From Halorubrum californiense DSM 19288 (GTDB lineage: Archaea > Halobacteriota > Halobacteria > Halobacteriales > Haloferacaceae), in NCBI RefSeq assembly GCF_000336875.1, contig NZ_AOJK01000021.1, positions 37,558 to 101,557 on the forward strand: a stretch of DNA of 64,000 bases. Reading direction: 5' to 3'. A program made the translations under genes and the position numbers. Below the pieces are notes generated by a model that was not told the DNA's origin, did no database searches, and saw nothing but the letters and a program-made list of their open reading frames with translations. This document shows positions 24,302 to 33,317 of the stretch, piece after piece; the stretch's first letter is position 1, and each line of letters begins with the position of its first letter.

Positions 24302-25515
24302 TGTCGCTGTACCAGCACGCCCGGGACGGGAACGCGGAGCGCCTCCGGGACGCGCTCGGCAGCGACAGCGCGGCCGTCCGGCGGCGCGCCGCGGATTTCC
24401 TCGGCGAGGTCGGCGAGGAGGGCGACCAGCCGACGATCGACGGGCTGCTCCGCGCGGCGACGACGGACGACGACCCCGAGGTCCGCGGCGCGGCGGTCGA
24501 CGCGCTCGACGAGATCGGCGAGGCGGCGCTCGAACAGCTCCTCGAAGAGCTCACGGGCGGCGGCGGGGACTCCGAGGCGGAGTGGGTCACCGCGCGCAAG
24601 TTCGCCCGCGCGCTGGAGGCCGACCGACCGGAGCTCCGGATGGCGGCGGCGAACGCGCTCGGGCGCCTCGACGACGCGAGCGGCCTCCAACCGCTCGTCG
24701 GCGCGCTCGACGACGAGGACCCCCGCGTCCGGCTCCGGGCGGCGCAGGCCTGCGGGACCTTCGCCGACGCGCGAGCCGTCCCCGGCCTGCGCGAGCGACT
24801 CGACGACGAGGAGCCGCGCGTGCGCCGGGCCGCGGCCAACGCGCTGGGGGCGATCGGCACCGACGAGGCGCTGTCGCCGCTGCTCGACCTGCTCGACGAC
24901 GGCGACGAGTCGATCCGACGGATCGCCGCCGGCGCGCTCGGGAAGGCGAGCAACCCGGAGCCGGTCGAGCCGCTCGCGCGAGCGCTCGGCGACGAGAGCG
25001 CCGTCGTGCGCAACGCCGCGGTGTACTCGGTGATCGAGCTACTTTCGAACGTGCCGACCCAGCAGAGCCACGCGGTCCGTGATCAGGTCGTCTCGGAGCT
25101 GAAGGCCGCCGACGACGCGACCGTCGTCGAGCCGCTCGTCGAGATCCTCACCGACGGCCAGCAGTCCCGCCAGCGCCGGAACGCGGCGTGGATCCTCGGC
25201 CGGGTGGCGGACCCGGACGCGTCGCTGGCGGTGGAGGCGCTCGCGGACGCGCTCGCGGACGACGACCCACAGACCGCGCAGTTCGCGGCCACGAGCCTCA
25301 AGAGCCTCGGCGGTCCGGTCGTCGAGGACCGCCTGCTCGACAAGCTGGGCCCCGAACACGCGGAGGACGCCCGCGCGAAGGCGGTGTTCGTCCTCGGACA
25401 GATCGGCGGGCAGGAGACCTTGAACCGCCTCGAAGAGTACGCCGACGACGACAGTCAGGCCGTCAGAAAGCGCGTGTTCTCGGCCGTCTCGAAGCTGCGC
25501 GCGGGGGGTCCGTAA
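24301..25515 (+). CDS. HEAT-repeat protein of the che operon
   Basis: A 404-residue protein built almost wholly of HEAT/PBS-lyase repeats, each about 31 residues with a VRxxAAxALGxIG pattern. Such rods are protein-binding scaffolds. In Halobacterium a HEAT protein encoded in the same position, next to CheF, was reported to interact with Che proteins; that is recalled, not shown here. It overlaps cheR by one base and abuts cheF, so it belongs to the operon and likely couples chemotaxis to the archaellum. Confidence 0.85.
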   Translation: MSLYQHARDGNAERLRDALGSDSAAVRRRAADFLGEVGEEGDQPTIDGLLRAATTDDDPEVRGAAVDALDEIGEAALEQLLEELTGGGGDSEAEWVTARKFARALEADRPELRMAAANALGRLDDASGLQPLVGALDDEDPRVRLRAAQACGTFADARAVPGLRERLDDEEPRVRRAAANALGAIGTDEALSPLLDLLDDGDESIRRIAAGALGKASNPEPVEPLARALGDESAVVRNAAVYSVIELLSNVPTQQSHAVRDQVVSELKAADDATVVEPLVEILTDGQQSRQRRNAAWILGRVADPDASLAVEALADALADDDPQTAQFAATSLKSLGGPVVEDRLLDKLGPEHAEDARAKAVFVLGQIGGQETLNRLEEYADDDSQAVRKRVFSAVSKLRAGGP

Positions 25516-26388
25516 ATGGCGCAAGAGGAGAGCGAGTACAAGATCACCGACACGCAGGCGAAGTTCGCGGTCGCGGTCCGCGAGGGCCGGAAGGTGAGCG
25601 ACGTCTCGTGGACGCCGGGGCGCGTCCTCCTCTCGAACCGGCGGCTGATACTCGCCGGCAACGACGGGAAGCGGACCGTCCCGCTGTCGAAGCTGGAGCG
25701 CCTCGGCGGGCGCCACGACGCGAACCAGTCGGTCGCGCGCGTCTCCAACTACGTGAGCTTCGACCTCGGCGAGCAGGTGTTACTCGTCGCCGCCAAGGAC
25801 CACGAGCCGTTCGAGCGCGACGTCTACCGCGCGCTGCTCGACCAGAAGACCGTGATGGCAAAACACCCCGCCATCGAGGGCGGCGTCGTCCAGGACACGG
25901 AGTGGGAGCAGGCGCGCGTGAAGATCGACGAGAACGGGCTCAACGCGGCCTTGGAGCGCGGCGCCTTCGTGAAGTTCGACCTCGACGACATCAGCGGGCT
26001 CGACGCGGCGAAGCGCACCGTCAACGGCGAGAAGAAGCCAGTCATCGAGGTGTCACACACCGACGACGAGGGGACGAGCATCGAGACGCACGTCGCGGGC
26101 GACCCCAACCGGATGCGGTTCGTCGAGTCGTGGCTCCGGAAGGGCGAGGAGCGCTCGTCGACGAACGTCGACCTCTCCAGCCGCGACCGCGAGGTGCTGA
26201 TGGCGCTGTACTCCGGCGTCTCGCCCTTCGAGATCCCCTCGTTCCTCGGGATGGACGTCGACGACGTCGAGGAGACGTTCGAGCGGCTGGTCGACCTCGA
26301 AGTGGTCGAGGAGGTGCGGATCCGCCGCGAGGTCGCGCTCAACTCCCGCGGCCGCAACATCGCCAGCGAGGCGATGAACGAGCAGTAG
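25516..26388 (+). CDS. cheF: CheF, archaeal chemotaxis-archaellum adaptor (DUF439)
   Basis: A 290-residue protein with the CheF opening (YKITDTQAKFAVAVREGRK, then VLLSNRRLILAG) and a C-terminal helix-turn-helix-like part (REVLMALYSGVSPFEIPSFLG). CheF is specific to archaea and binds phosphorylated CheY and the archaellum motor. It follows the HEAT gene without spacing and is the last gene of the cheB operon. cheY, cheC and cheD are not in the window. Confidence 0.88.
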   Translation: MAQEESEYKITDTQAKFAVAVREGRKVSDVSWTPGRVLLSNRRLILAGNDGKRTVPLSKLERLGGRHDANQSVARVSNYVSFDLGEQVLLVAAKDHEPFERDVYRALLDQKTVMAKHPAIEGGVVQDTEWEQARVKIDENGLNAALERGAFVKFDLDDISGLDAAKRTVNGEKKPVIEVSHTDDEGTSIETHVAGDPNRMRFVESWLRKGEERSSTNVDLSSRDREVLMALYSGVSPFEIPSFLGMDVDDVEETFERLVDLEVVEEVRIRREVALNSRGRNIASEAMNEQ

Positions 26389-26474
26389 CGGGGCTCGCGC
26401 TCGGCGGGCGTCGGCAATCACGAACCGTCGCCGCGTCGAACCACGCTTAAGTCGCCGCCCGGCGGAGTACGGCC

Positions 26475-27188
26475 ATGAGCTACGAGGCAGTGCTTTTCGA
26501 CCTCGACAACACGCTGTACCCGTACGCCCCGTGTAACGAGGCGGGCAAGCGGGCCGCGCTCGACGCCCTCCGCGAGCGCGGGTACGATCTGGACCGCGAC
26601 GCGTTCGACGACCTGTACGCGACCGGCCGGCGCGAGGCCAAACGCGAGACGCGCACCACGGCCGCCTCCCACGACCGTCACGTCTACTTCAAGCGCGGGC
26701 TGTACCGGCACGCGGGCGAGCCCGACGCCGCCGCTGCGCTGGCGGCCGGCGACGCCTACTGGAACGGATTCCTCGCGGCGATGTCCCTCTGTGACGGCGT
26801 CGAGGGGGTCCTCGACGCCCTCGACGCCGCGGGAACCGACGTCGCGGTCGTGACGAACCTCACGACGCGGGTCCAGCTGCGGAAGCTCGTTCGCCTCGGG
26901 CTCGACGACCGGATCGACCTGCTCGTCACCTCCGAGGAGGTGGGCCGCGAGAAACCGAGCGCGCTCCCCTTTACGAGCGCGCTCGCCGAACTCGACTGCC
27001 GACCGAGCGAGGCGGTGGCGGTCGGCGACAACGTCGAGGCCGACGTCGCCGGCGCGAACGCCCTCGGCGTCGACTCGGCGCTGTTCGTCGCCGACGGCGA
27101 CGCGCCCGCCGAGGGGGAACTCGACGGCGACCGACGCCCGGACTACCGGCTCGACGCCTTCGCCGACCTGACGGAGGTGGCGGCGTGA
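26475..27188 (+). CDS. HAD phosphatase, candidate ribulose-1,5-bisphosphate phosphatase
   Basis: A 237-residue HAD hydrolase: nucleophile Asp9 and Asp11 in [11 protein letters not shown], Thr in VVTNLTT, Lys in GREKPSAL and acidic GDNVEADV. The cap is a short helical C1 type. On sequence alone the substrate is open. Its stop overlaps the GTG of the aldolase gene by four bases, and isomerase and kinase genes follow, so I infer it removes the 5-phosphate of ribulose-1,5-bisphosphate. Confidence 0.75.
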   Translation: MSYEAVLFDLDNTLYPYAPCNEAGKRAALDALRERGYDLDRDAFDDLYATGRREAKRETRTTAASHDRHVYFKRGLYRHAGEPDAAAALAAGDAYWNGFLAAMSLCDGVEGVLDALDAAGTDVAVVTNLTTRVQLRKLVRLGLDDRIDLLVTSEEVGREKPSALPFTSALAELDCRPSEAVAVGDNVEADVAGANALGVDSALFVADGDAPAEGELDGDRRPDYRLDAFADLTEVAA

Positions 27189-27877
27189 CCCGCGACGGTT
27201 CCGGGAGCGATTCCGGCGCGGACGCGAACCCCGACCTCCTGCGGGAGGCGCGGGAGGCGGTCGTCGAGTACGCGCCGGCGCTCGCAGACCTGACGCCCGG
27301 ACGGACCGGGAACCTGAGCGTCCGCGACGGGGACCGGGTCGCCGTCACGCCCACCGGCGTCCCGTACGACTCGTTCGACGCCGCCGACGTACCCGCCGTG
27401 TCGCTGGCGGGCGAGCGGCTGGCCGGGCGGATGGCGCCGTCGAGCGAGGTGCCGATGCACACGGGGATCTACAAGCACGACCGGCCGGGCGCGATCGTTC
27501 ACACCCACTCGCCGTGGGCGACGACGATGGCGACGCTCCACCGGAAGCTCCCGCCGATCCACTACATGATCGCCGCCGTCGGCCGCGAGGTGCCGTTGGC
27601 GGACTACGCGCCGTACGGCACCGAGGAGCTGGCGGCGAACGTCGTCGCCGCGATGGCCGAGGCGGACTCCGACGCCGCCATCCTCGCGAACCACGGGCTC
27701 GTGGTGACCGGCCCGGACGTCGAGACCGCGGTCGAGAACACCCGCCACGTCGAGGACATCTGCCGGCTCTACCTGCGCGCGTCCGCCGTCGGCGAGCCGT
27801 ACGTCCTCACCGACGAGGAGATGGCGACGGTCGAGGAGCGGTTCGAGAGCTACGGGCAACAGCCGGACGCGGAGTAA
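27185..27877 (+). CDS. Class II aldolase, candidate ribulose-1-phosphate aldolase
   Basis: A 230-residue zinc aldolase of the FucA/AraD family. Catalytic Glu in [11 protein letters not shown] and metal histidines in VHTHSPWAT and ILANHGLVV are present. Relatives cleave fuculose-1-P or epimerise ribulose-5-P. Here the neighbours suggest ribulose-1-phosphate split into DHAP and glycolaldehyde. GTG start at 27185 overlaps the HAD gene. A promoter for the next gene lies after its stop. Confidence 0.78.
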   Translation: MTRDGSGSDSGADANPDLLREAREAVVEYAPALADLTPGRTGNLSVRDGDRVAVTPTGVPYDSFDAADVPAVSLAGERLAGRMAPSSEVPMHTGIYKHDRPGAIVHTHSPWATTMATLHRKLPPIHYMIAAVGREVPLADYAPYGTEELAANVVAAMAEADSDAAILANHGLVVTGPDVETAVENTRHVEDICRLYLRASAVGEPYVLTDEEMATVEERFESYGQQPDAE

Positions 27878-27904
27878 GGAGGGAATCGCCGACAGTCGGC
27901 CGGT

Positions 27905-27914
27905 TTTATAAATA
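27905..27914 (+). promoter_or_regulatory. TATA box of the ribose-1,5-bisphosphate isomerase gene
   Basis: TTTATAAATA is a near-ideal haloarchaeal TATA box centred about 27 bases before ATG 27937. Thus isomerase and kinase have their own leaderless promoter besides read-through from the aldolase gene. Confidence 0.65.
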
Positions 27915-27936
27915 CACGGGCGGCTACCGGATCGGT

Positions 27937-28908
27937 ATGACAGAGTTCGAGCCGGCGCCGGCGGTCCGCGAGACCGCCGAGTCGATCGCGACGATGGAGA
28001 TCCGCGGCGCGGCGACCATCGCCTCCGCGGCCGCGGAGGCGCTCGCCGAGCAGGCCGAGGCGGCGGCCGCGTCCGGCGCGACCGCGAGCGACCCCGCGGC
28101 GTTCCGCGCGTCGATGCGCGCGGCCGCCCGCGACCTCCGCGAGACCCGGCCGACCGCCGTGTCGCTGCCGAACGCCCTCCGGTACGTCCTCCAGCGGATG
28201 GAGGGCGACTCGGTCGACGGGCTCCGCCGGAGCGTCGTCGACGCGAGCGAGGCGTTCGTTGAGCAGCTCGACCGCGCGCAGGAGGACCTCGGGCAGGTCG
28301 GCGCCAACCGGCTCGCGGACGGCGACACGGTGATGACGCACTGTCACTCCACCGACGCGCTCGCGTGTATCGAGGCCGCCGTCGAGCAGGGGAAGTCGAT
28401 CTCGGCGGTCGTCAAGGAGACGCGCCCGCGCCAGCAGGGCCACATCACCGCCGAACAGCTCCGCGACGCCGGGGTCCCCGTCACGCTGATCGTCGACTCC
28501 GCGGCGCGGCGCTACCTCGACGAGGTCGACCACGTCGTCGTTGGCGCCGACTCGATCGCCGCCGACGGGGGCGTCATCAACAAGATCGGCACCTCGGGGC
28601 TCGCCGTCAACGCCCGCGAGCGCGGCGTCCCGATCATGACCGCGGCCCAGACGATCAAGCTCCACCCGGAGACGCTGACGGGCCACACCGTCGAGATCGA
28701 GATGCGCGACGAGGGCGAGGTGATCGACCCGGCGGCCCGCGGGGAGATCGGCGACATCGCGGTCGAGAACCCGGCGTTCGACGTGACGCCGCCGCGGTAC
28801 ATGGACGCGATCGTCACCGAGCAGGGGCAGTTCCCGCCGGAGAGCATCGTGACGCTGATGCGCGAGCTGTTCGGCGAGGGCGCCGCCGAGCCGTGGGCGG
28901 AACCATGA
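27937..28908 (+). CDS. Ribose-1,5-bisphosphate isomerase
   Basis: A 323-residue member of the eIF2B-alpha-like isomerases. Catalytic Cys136 (THCHSTDA) and Asp205 (GADSIAADGGVINKIGT) match the Cys/Asp pair of the archaeal ribose-1,5-bisphosphate isomerase. It converts ribose-1,5-bisphosphate to ribulose-1,5-bisphosphate in nucleotide breakdown. Methylthioribose-1-P isomerases are close relatives; the archaeal neighbours favour R15P. No Rubisco gene is in the window. Overlaps the kinase gene by four bases. Confidence 0.88.
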   Translation: MTEFEPAPAVRETAESIATMEIRGAATIASAAAEALAEQAEAAAASGATASDPAAFRASMRAAARDLRETRPTAVSLPNALRYVLQRMEGDSVDGLRRSVVDASEAFVEQLDRAQEDLGQVGANRLADGDTVMTHCHSTDALACIEAAVEQGKSISAVVKETRPRQQGHITAEQLRDAGVPVTLIVDSAARRYLDEVDHVVVGADSIAADGGVINKIGTSGLAVNARERGVPIMTAAQTIKLHPETLTGHTVEIEMRDEGEVIDPAARGEIGDIAVENPAFDVTPPRYMDAIVTEQGQFPPESIVTLMRELFGEGAAEPWAEP

Positions 28909-30173
28909 GCGGGCGCGACCCCGGGGGCGACGGGGATCGGCCCGACGCGCGCGACGGCGACCGACCCGCCGACCCCGGGACCGAGGACGGCGAGGGCGTC
29001 GACGACTGGGACGAGACGGTCGCGGAGTGGGACCGCGAGGTCGACGAGTGGGAAGAGGACGGTCCGGAGGCCGGGGGCGCGTCCGAGAACGGAGACGCGC
29101 CCGAGAACGGGAACGAGAGCGACGACGGAGACGAGAGCGACGACGGAGCCGGTGCCGGGGCCGAGAATGTCGATCCCGCCGTCGACCGCGACCCCGACCT
29201 CGGCCCCGACGACGCCGCCCGCGTGCCGAAGGTCGTCGCCGCGGGCCACATCAACTGGGACGTGACGATCCACGTCGACCGGCTCCCCGAACCGGACGGC
29301 GAGACGCGGATCGACCGGCTCGAACAGTCCGGCGGGGGCAGCGCCGCCAACGTCGCGGTCGGGCTCGTCGACCTCGGCGGCCAGTCGGTCGTCTACGGCA
29401 GCGTCGGCGGGGACGAGTCGGGCGCGCTGGCGCTTCGCGAGCTCGCCAGCGCCGGCGTCGACCCCGGACAGGTGCTGGTCGACGCGGAGGAGCCCACCTC
29501 GGTGAAGTACGTCATCGTCGACGGGGGCGGCGAGCTGCTCATGCTCGCGAACGACGGCGCCAACGAGTCGTTCTCCGCGGCCGGGCTCGACCGCGACACG
29601 CTCGCGGCCGCCGACCACCTCCACCTCACCGGCCAGCAGCCCGAGACCGCGGCGGCGCTCGCGACCGCGGCCGCGGAGGCGGGCGCGACCCGGAGCTTCG
29701 ACCCCGGCCGGCGCGTCGCGGACCGCGAGTTCGACGCCGCGCTCCACGCGAGCGACGTGCTGTTCCTGAACGACCGGGAGGCCGACGCGCTCGCGGCGGC
29801 GACAGACGTCGACCCGTGGGAGCCCGACGACCGCGTCGTCGCGATCAAGCTCGGCGACGAGGGCGCGACCGTCCGGACGCCGCACGGCAGCGTCTCGCAC
29901 CCGGGGTTCGACGTCGACCCGGTCGACACCACCGGCGCGGGCGACGCCTTCGCCGCCGGGTTCCTCGGGGCGGCGCTGCGGGAGTCGGAAATCACCGGCG
30001 ACGGGTTCTCGCACGACCCGCGCGACTACCAGGTGCCGATCCTGGTCGGCAACGCCTGCGGCGCCGTCGCGACCGAGTCGGTGACCGCCCGCACCGACCT
30101 CTCGTGGGACCGCGTCCGCGAGACGATGGGCGAGTCGCCCGAGACGGACCTCCTCATCGAAGTGCGGGCCTGA
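28905..30173 (+). CDS. PfkB-family sugar kinase with acidic N-terminal extension
   Basis: A 422-residue ribokinase-type enzyme. The kinase domain starts near residue 108 (VVAAGHINWDVTIHVD), has GGGSAANVAVGL and the catalytic DTTGAGDAFAAGF. Before it lies an extension of about 105 residues made mostly of Asp, Glu, Gly and Asn, which normal PfkB kinases lack. By context the substrate should be ribose-1-phosphate (product ribose-1,5-bisphosphate). Nucleoside or ribose kinase activity is the alternative. Co-translated with the isomerase through a four-base overlap. Confidence 0.8.
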   Translation: MSGRDPGGDGDRPDARDGDRPADPGTEDGEGVDDWDETVAEWDREVDEWEEDGPEAGGASENGDAPENGNESDDGDESDDGAGAGAENVDPAVDRDPDLGPDDAARVPKVVAAGHINWDVTIHVDRLPEPDGETRIDRLEQSGGGSAANVAVGLVDLGGQSVVYGSVGGDESGALALRELASAGVDPGQVLVDAEEPTSVKYVIVDGGGELLMLANDGANESFSAAGLDRDTLAAADHLHLTGQQPETAAALATAAAEAGATRSFDPGRRVADREFDAALHASDVLFLNDREADALAAATDVDPWEPDDRVVAIKLGDEGATVRTPHGSVSHPGFDVDPVDTTGAGDAFAAGFLGAALRESEITGDGFSHDPRDYQVPILVGNACGAVATESVTARTDLSWDRVRETMGESPETDLLIEVRA

Positions 30174-30204
30174 GGCGGCCGGCGGTCCGACGCCAACCGC
30201 CGCG

Positions 30205-31404
30205 TCAGCCCTCGTAGTCGAACGCGACCGCGAGGTCGGCGGCACCGAAGAAGACGAACCGGTACCGACCGGGAACGAGGTCCGGGCAGACCCGGAAGGC
30301 GTCCGCGCGCGGGCCGTCCTCGACGAGCCCCGTCTCGGTCATCTCGAACTCCCACTCCAGCGTCCCGCCCGGCGGGACGCCGATCGCCAGGTCGTTGTAG
30401 CCGACGGTGGGGTCGCCGTCGGTGCCGCGGAGCTCGGTCCAACCGCTCTCGGTGCGGAGCTCCAGGTTGTACTTCGCCTGGCTACCGACGGACGCCGGCT
30501 CGCCGGAGACGTTGGTCAGTTCGATCCGGAACCGGGTACCCCGACCGATCGCGAGCGGGTCGGACCCGGGCGCATCGTCGCCGGGGATCACGACGCGGAG
30601 CGCGAGCGGGCCGTCGCCCCCGGCGTCGCTGCCGGCGCCGCCCCCGCCGCTCCAGTTGACCTCGCCGTCGTACACCTGCGGGTGGCGCGTGAAGCCGTCG
30701 GCGTCGCACTCGAAGGCGGCGGGGACGTTCGCCGGGTCGTGTTCGGGGCGGACCTCGCCCGCGAGACTCTCCGGGTCGCGGATCCAATCGTCGTCGCGCA
30801 CCGTCCCCGTCTCGTCCCAGCCGTCGGTGACCGAGAGCCGGACCGCGTCCGGGAGCGGGTCGCTCGTGACGCGGAGCAGCGCGGCCGGGTAGGTGATCGC
30901 CTGTCCGCAGGCCACCCCCTCGTCCTGCGCCCCCAGGACCGCCGCGTCCGCGACGAGGGTCCCGTTCTCGACGGCGACCCCGTCGAACGCGACCTCGTCG
31001 TGGCAGGTGGTCGGGCCGACGGACTCGACGTAGACGAGGGCCGACGCCGCGAAGTCGGTCGCCTCGACGAACGCGGCGGTCTCCGCCGGCGCGTCGCCGA
31101 GCAGCCACGCGGCGTCGTCCTCATCGGTGAGGAGGGCACAGAAGCCGCGGCGCTCCGTCCGGCTCCACGCCGGTCCGGACAGCGCCGCGCCGACTTGGTG
31201 GACGTCGGTCTCGGGGTCCGCGTCTCCCCCGGCGTCGCCGTCGGTACCGTCGCCGCCGCCGTCCGTGCCGTCGCCGCTGCCGTCTCCGCCATCGGTTCCG
31301 TCGTCGCCCGGCGCGGGACCGCCGGCCTCGGTACACCCGGCGAGCGCGGCGACGCTACCGGTCGCGACACCGTAGAGGGCCGTTCGTCGCGTGAGGTCGG
31401 TCAT
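30205..31404 (-). CDS. Tat lipoprotein, unrecognised
   Basis: A 399-residue secreted protein. The start MTDLTRRTALYG is a twin-arginine signal followed by a lipobox ending ALAGC, then a Gly/Asp-rich linker. The mature protein has four widely spaced cysteines in the first half (CALL, TCHDE, ACGQ, ECDAD), possibly disulfides, and an Ig-like beta-rich second half ending GRYRFVFFGAADLAVAF, similar to the smaller lipoprotein at 16960. Surface role only can be stated. Confidence 0.7.
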   Translation of the reverse strand: MTDLTRRTALYGVATGSVAALAGCTEAGGPAPGDDGTDGGDGSGDGTDGGGDGTDGDAGGDADPETDVHQVGAALSGPAWSRTERRGFCALLTDEDDAAWLLGDAPAETAAFVEATDFAASALVYVESVGPTTCHDEVAFDGVAVENGTLVADAAVLGAQDEGVACGQAITYPAALLRVTSDPLPDAVRLSVTDGWDETGTVRDDDWIRDPESLAGEVRPEHDPANVPAAFECDADGFTRHPQVYDGEVNWSGGGGAGSDAGGDGPLALRVVIPGDDAPGSDPLAIGRGTRFRIELTNVSGEPASVGSQAKYNLELRTESGWTELRGTDGDPTVGYNDLAIGVPPGGTLEWEFEMTETGLVEDGPRADAFRVCPDLVPGRYRFVFFGAADLAVAFDYEG

Positions 31405-31498
31405 ACCACCGGGTACGCGGCCGATACATAAGGGCTTCGTGTAGACGTAAACGCGCGTCTCACCGACCGAGCCGGGCAATTTCGATCGCTACGATCGG

Positions 31499-32596
31499 CT
31501 ACGCTGGATCGAACAGCGCCTCGATCCCCTCCCTGTCGAGCCCGGCTGCGAGGCCGAGCGAGAGCGCGACGCGCGCCTTCGGGGCCGGGAGGTCGCCGGC
31601 GAACGTCACGCCGTGGTCCGCGAGCGTGACGGCGCCGCCGGGGGTGCCGTACACCGGTTCCGTGGGTCCGGCGGGCGGACGCCCGGCGACGACGACGGGC
31701 ACCGATTCGACCGCCTCGCCGAGCGCGTCGCCGAGCGCGCCGGTGACGTTGCCGAGACCGGTCCCCTCGACGACGACGCCGCCGACGCCCGCGTCGAGCG
31801 CGCGTTCGAGCGCCCCCGAGCCGACGCCCGTCCCCGAGTGGATCACCGGCACCTCTGGCACGTCTGCGGGGCTTTCGATCGCGTCCGCGAGCGGGTCGAC
31901 TGGGACGCCTCGCTCGGGGGTGCGCACGAGGCGGGAGGCGGCGCGGGTGAACGTCGCGACCGGGCCCGCCCCCGGCGAGGTCATCGTCGACAGCGCGTTG
32001 CTGTGGCCCTTCGCGACGTCGCGGGCGGTGTGAAGCTCGTCGTCGAACGCGACGTGGACCCCGGGCGCGAACCGGTCGTCCGCGGCCGCGCGGACCGCGA
32101 GCGCGAGGTTCGCCGGAACGTCGCTGGCGGGCTCGTCGAGCCGCCGCTGCGCGCCCGTGACGACGACCGGCGCGTCGAGGTCGGTGAGGAGGTCCAGCGC
32201 GAACGCGGTGTCCGCGAGCGTGTCCGTCCCGTGCGTGACGACCACGCCGTCGGCGGGCTCGCCGTCGGTCCCGTGGACGGCGTCTCGGGCGGCGGCCGCG
32301 GTCGCGAGGACATCTCGCCAGCGGACGTCGAACCCCGGCTGTGAACACACCTCTCTCGTCGTCACCCGTGCGTAGTCGCTCACGGCCGGCACCGCCGCCA
32401 CGAGGTCGTCGCCCGTCTTCTCGGGGGCCGCGCCGCCGTCGCTCGGCTCCGAGGCGATGGTGCCGCCGCAGGCGACGACCGCCACCCGCGGGCGGCCGCC
32501 GTCGGCGCGCCGGACGGTTCTGTTCGGGTCTCGGCGTCCGTCCCGGCGCCCACCGCTCAACTCCTCGCGTCGGTCGCGACGATCGGTCTCGGTCAT
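31499..32596 (-). CDS. L-asparaginase type I
   Basis: A 365-residue amidohydrolase. The first catalytic Thr is in VACGGTIAS, the second in VVTHGTDTLADTA, with Lys in AKGHSNALSTM. It hydrolyses asparagine to aspartate and ammonia in the cytosol. ATG 32596 is chosen because in-frame sequence further upstream is promoter-like and Arg-rich. The first 35 residues are a variable basic tail. GatD of the archaeal tRNA amidotransferase is related, but GatE is absent nearby. Confidence 0.85.
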   Translation of the reverse strand: MTETDRRDRREELSGGRRDGRRDPNRTVRRADGGRPRVAVVACGGTIASEPSDGGAAPEKTGDDLVAAVPAVSDYARVTTREVCSQPGFDVRWRDVLATAAAARDAVHGTDGEPADGVVVTHGTDTLADTAFALDLLTDLDAPVVVTGAQRRLDEPASDVPANLALAVRAAADDRFAPGVHVAFDDELHTARDVAKGHSNALSTMTSPGAGPVATFTRAASRLVRTPERGVPVDPLADAIESPADVPEVPVIHSGTGVGSGALERALDAGVGGVVVEGTGLGNVTGALGDALGEAVESVPVVVAGRPPAGPTEPVYGTPGGAVTLADHGVTFAGDLPAPKARVALSLGLAAGLDREGIEALFDPA

Positions 32597-32905
32597 ACCC
32601 CACGTCGCTCCCCGACGGACAAAGCGGTTGGTGCCGCGGCAGTCGTTCCGCGCCCGACTCGCCGATGCGCCACGACCGCCGCCGGGTTCCGGCGGTCCGC
32701 AGCGGTCGGCCGGATCCGAGACGGTCGAACCGCCCGACACCGCCGGATCGCGGTCGATTCCGAAACAAAGTATTAGCGAGGGCGATGAACAGTTAACACG
32801 TTTCTGCGGCGGTTTTAAAACGACCCAATCGGTCGAGAAACGCCGTGAAATTCGCCGAACCCTCGTCGGGGTATATGTGGTCCCCCGTCGTACGGAGAAG
32901 CGTCC
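32597..32905. other. Divergent intergenic region without a gene
   Basis: About 300 bases between the asparaginase gene and a small membrane-protein gene. AT-rich patches are seen at 32765-32775 and at the palindrome TTTTAAAA (32813-32820). GGTATATGTGG at 32869-32879 is the probable TATA box of the downstream gene. I see no open reading frame worth calling. Confidence 0.4.
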
Positions 32906-33127
32906 ATGTCAACCCCCGCTCCAACCCAGATCGCCTCCGGTGAACGACTCGCCGGGCTGATGACCGACACGGTCAAGGCCGCCGCCTTCTGGGCGGCCAT
33001 CGCCATCCCGGCGACGTACCCCGTCCTGCTGTACTCGGGGCTCGACGGCGGCACCGGACAGCTGTTCGTCGTCCTCCTGTTCGCGAACGCCCTCGCGCTC
33101 GCGCTCGGTCACGACTACAAGCGCTGA
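32906..33127 (+). CDS. Small membrane protein, unrecognised
   Basis: A 73-residue protein with two hydrophobic helices (about 26-44 and 51-67) ending HDYKR. Family not recognised, although similar two-helix proteins are common in haloarchaea. A TATA-like GGTATATG lies about 30 bases upstream of the ATG. Confidence 0.6.
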   Translation: MSTPAPTQIASGERLAGLMTDTVKAAAFWAAIAIPATYPVLLYSGLDGGTGQLFVVLLFANALALALGHDYKR

Positions 33128-33317
33128 CCGTCGGCGCGGGACCGCTCGCCACGCACCGACAGAATCGCCCGGCCGAACCAAACGCGCCGCGTGGACACCG
33201 GCGCCGCGCCCTCCGCCCTCCGCTCTCTCGTCCTCCCGCCTACCTTCCGCCGCTCCGTTCGTCGCTCCAGCGTTCCGCTCTCGAAGCGCTTACCTCCGCC
33301 CCGATCCGACTGGGCGT

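Noticed and set aside
33128..33317. Possible gene between the small membrane protein and the DUF255 gene
   Set aside because: GC-rich spacer with Ser/Arg/Pro-only frames.
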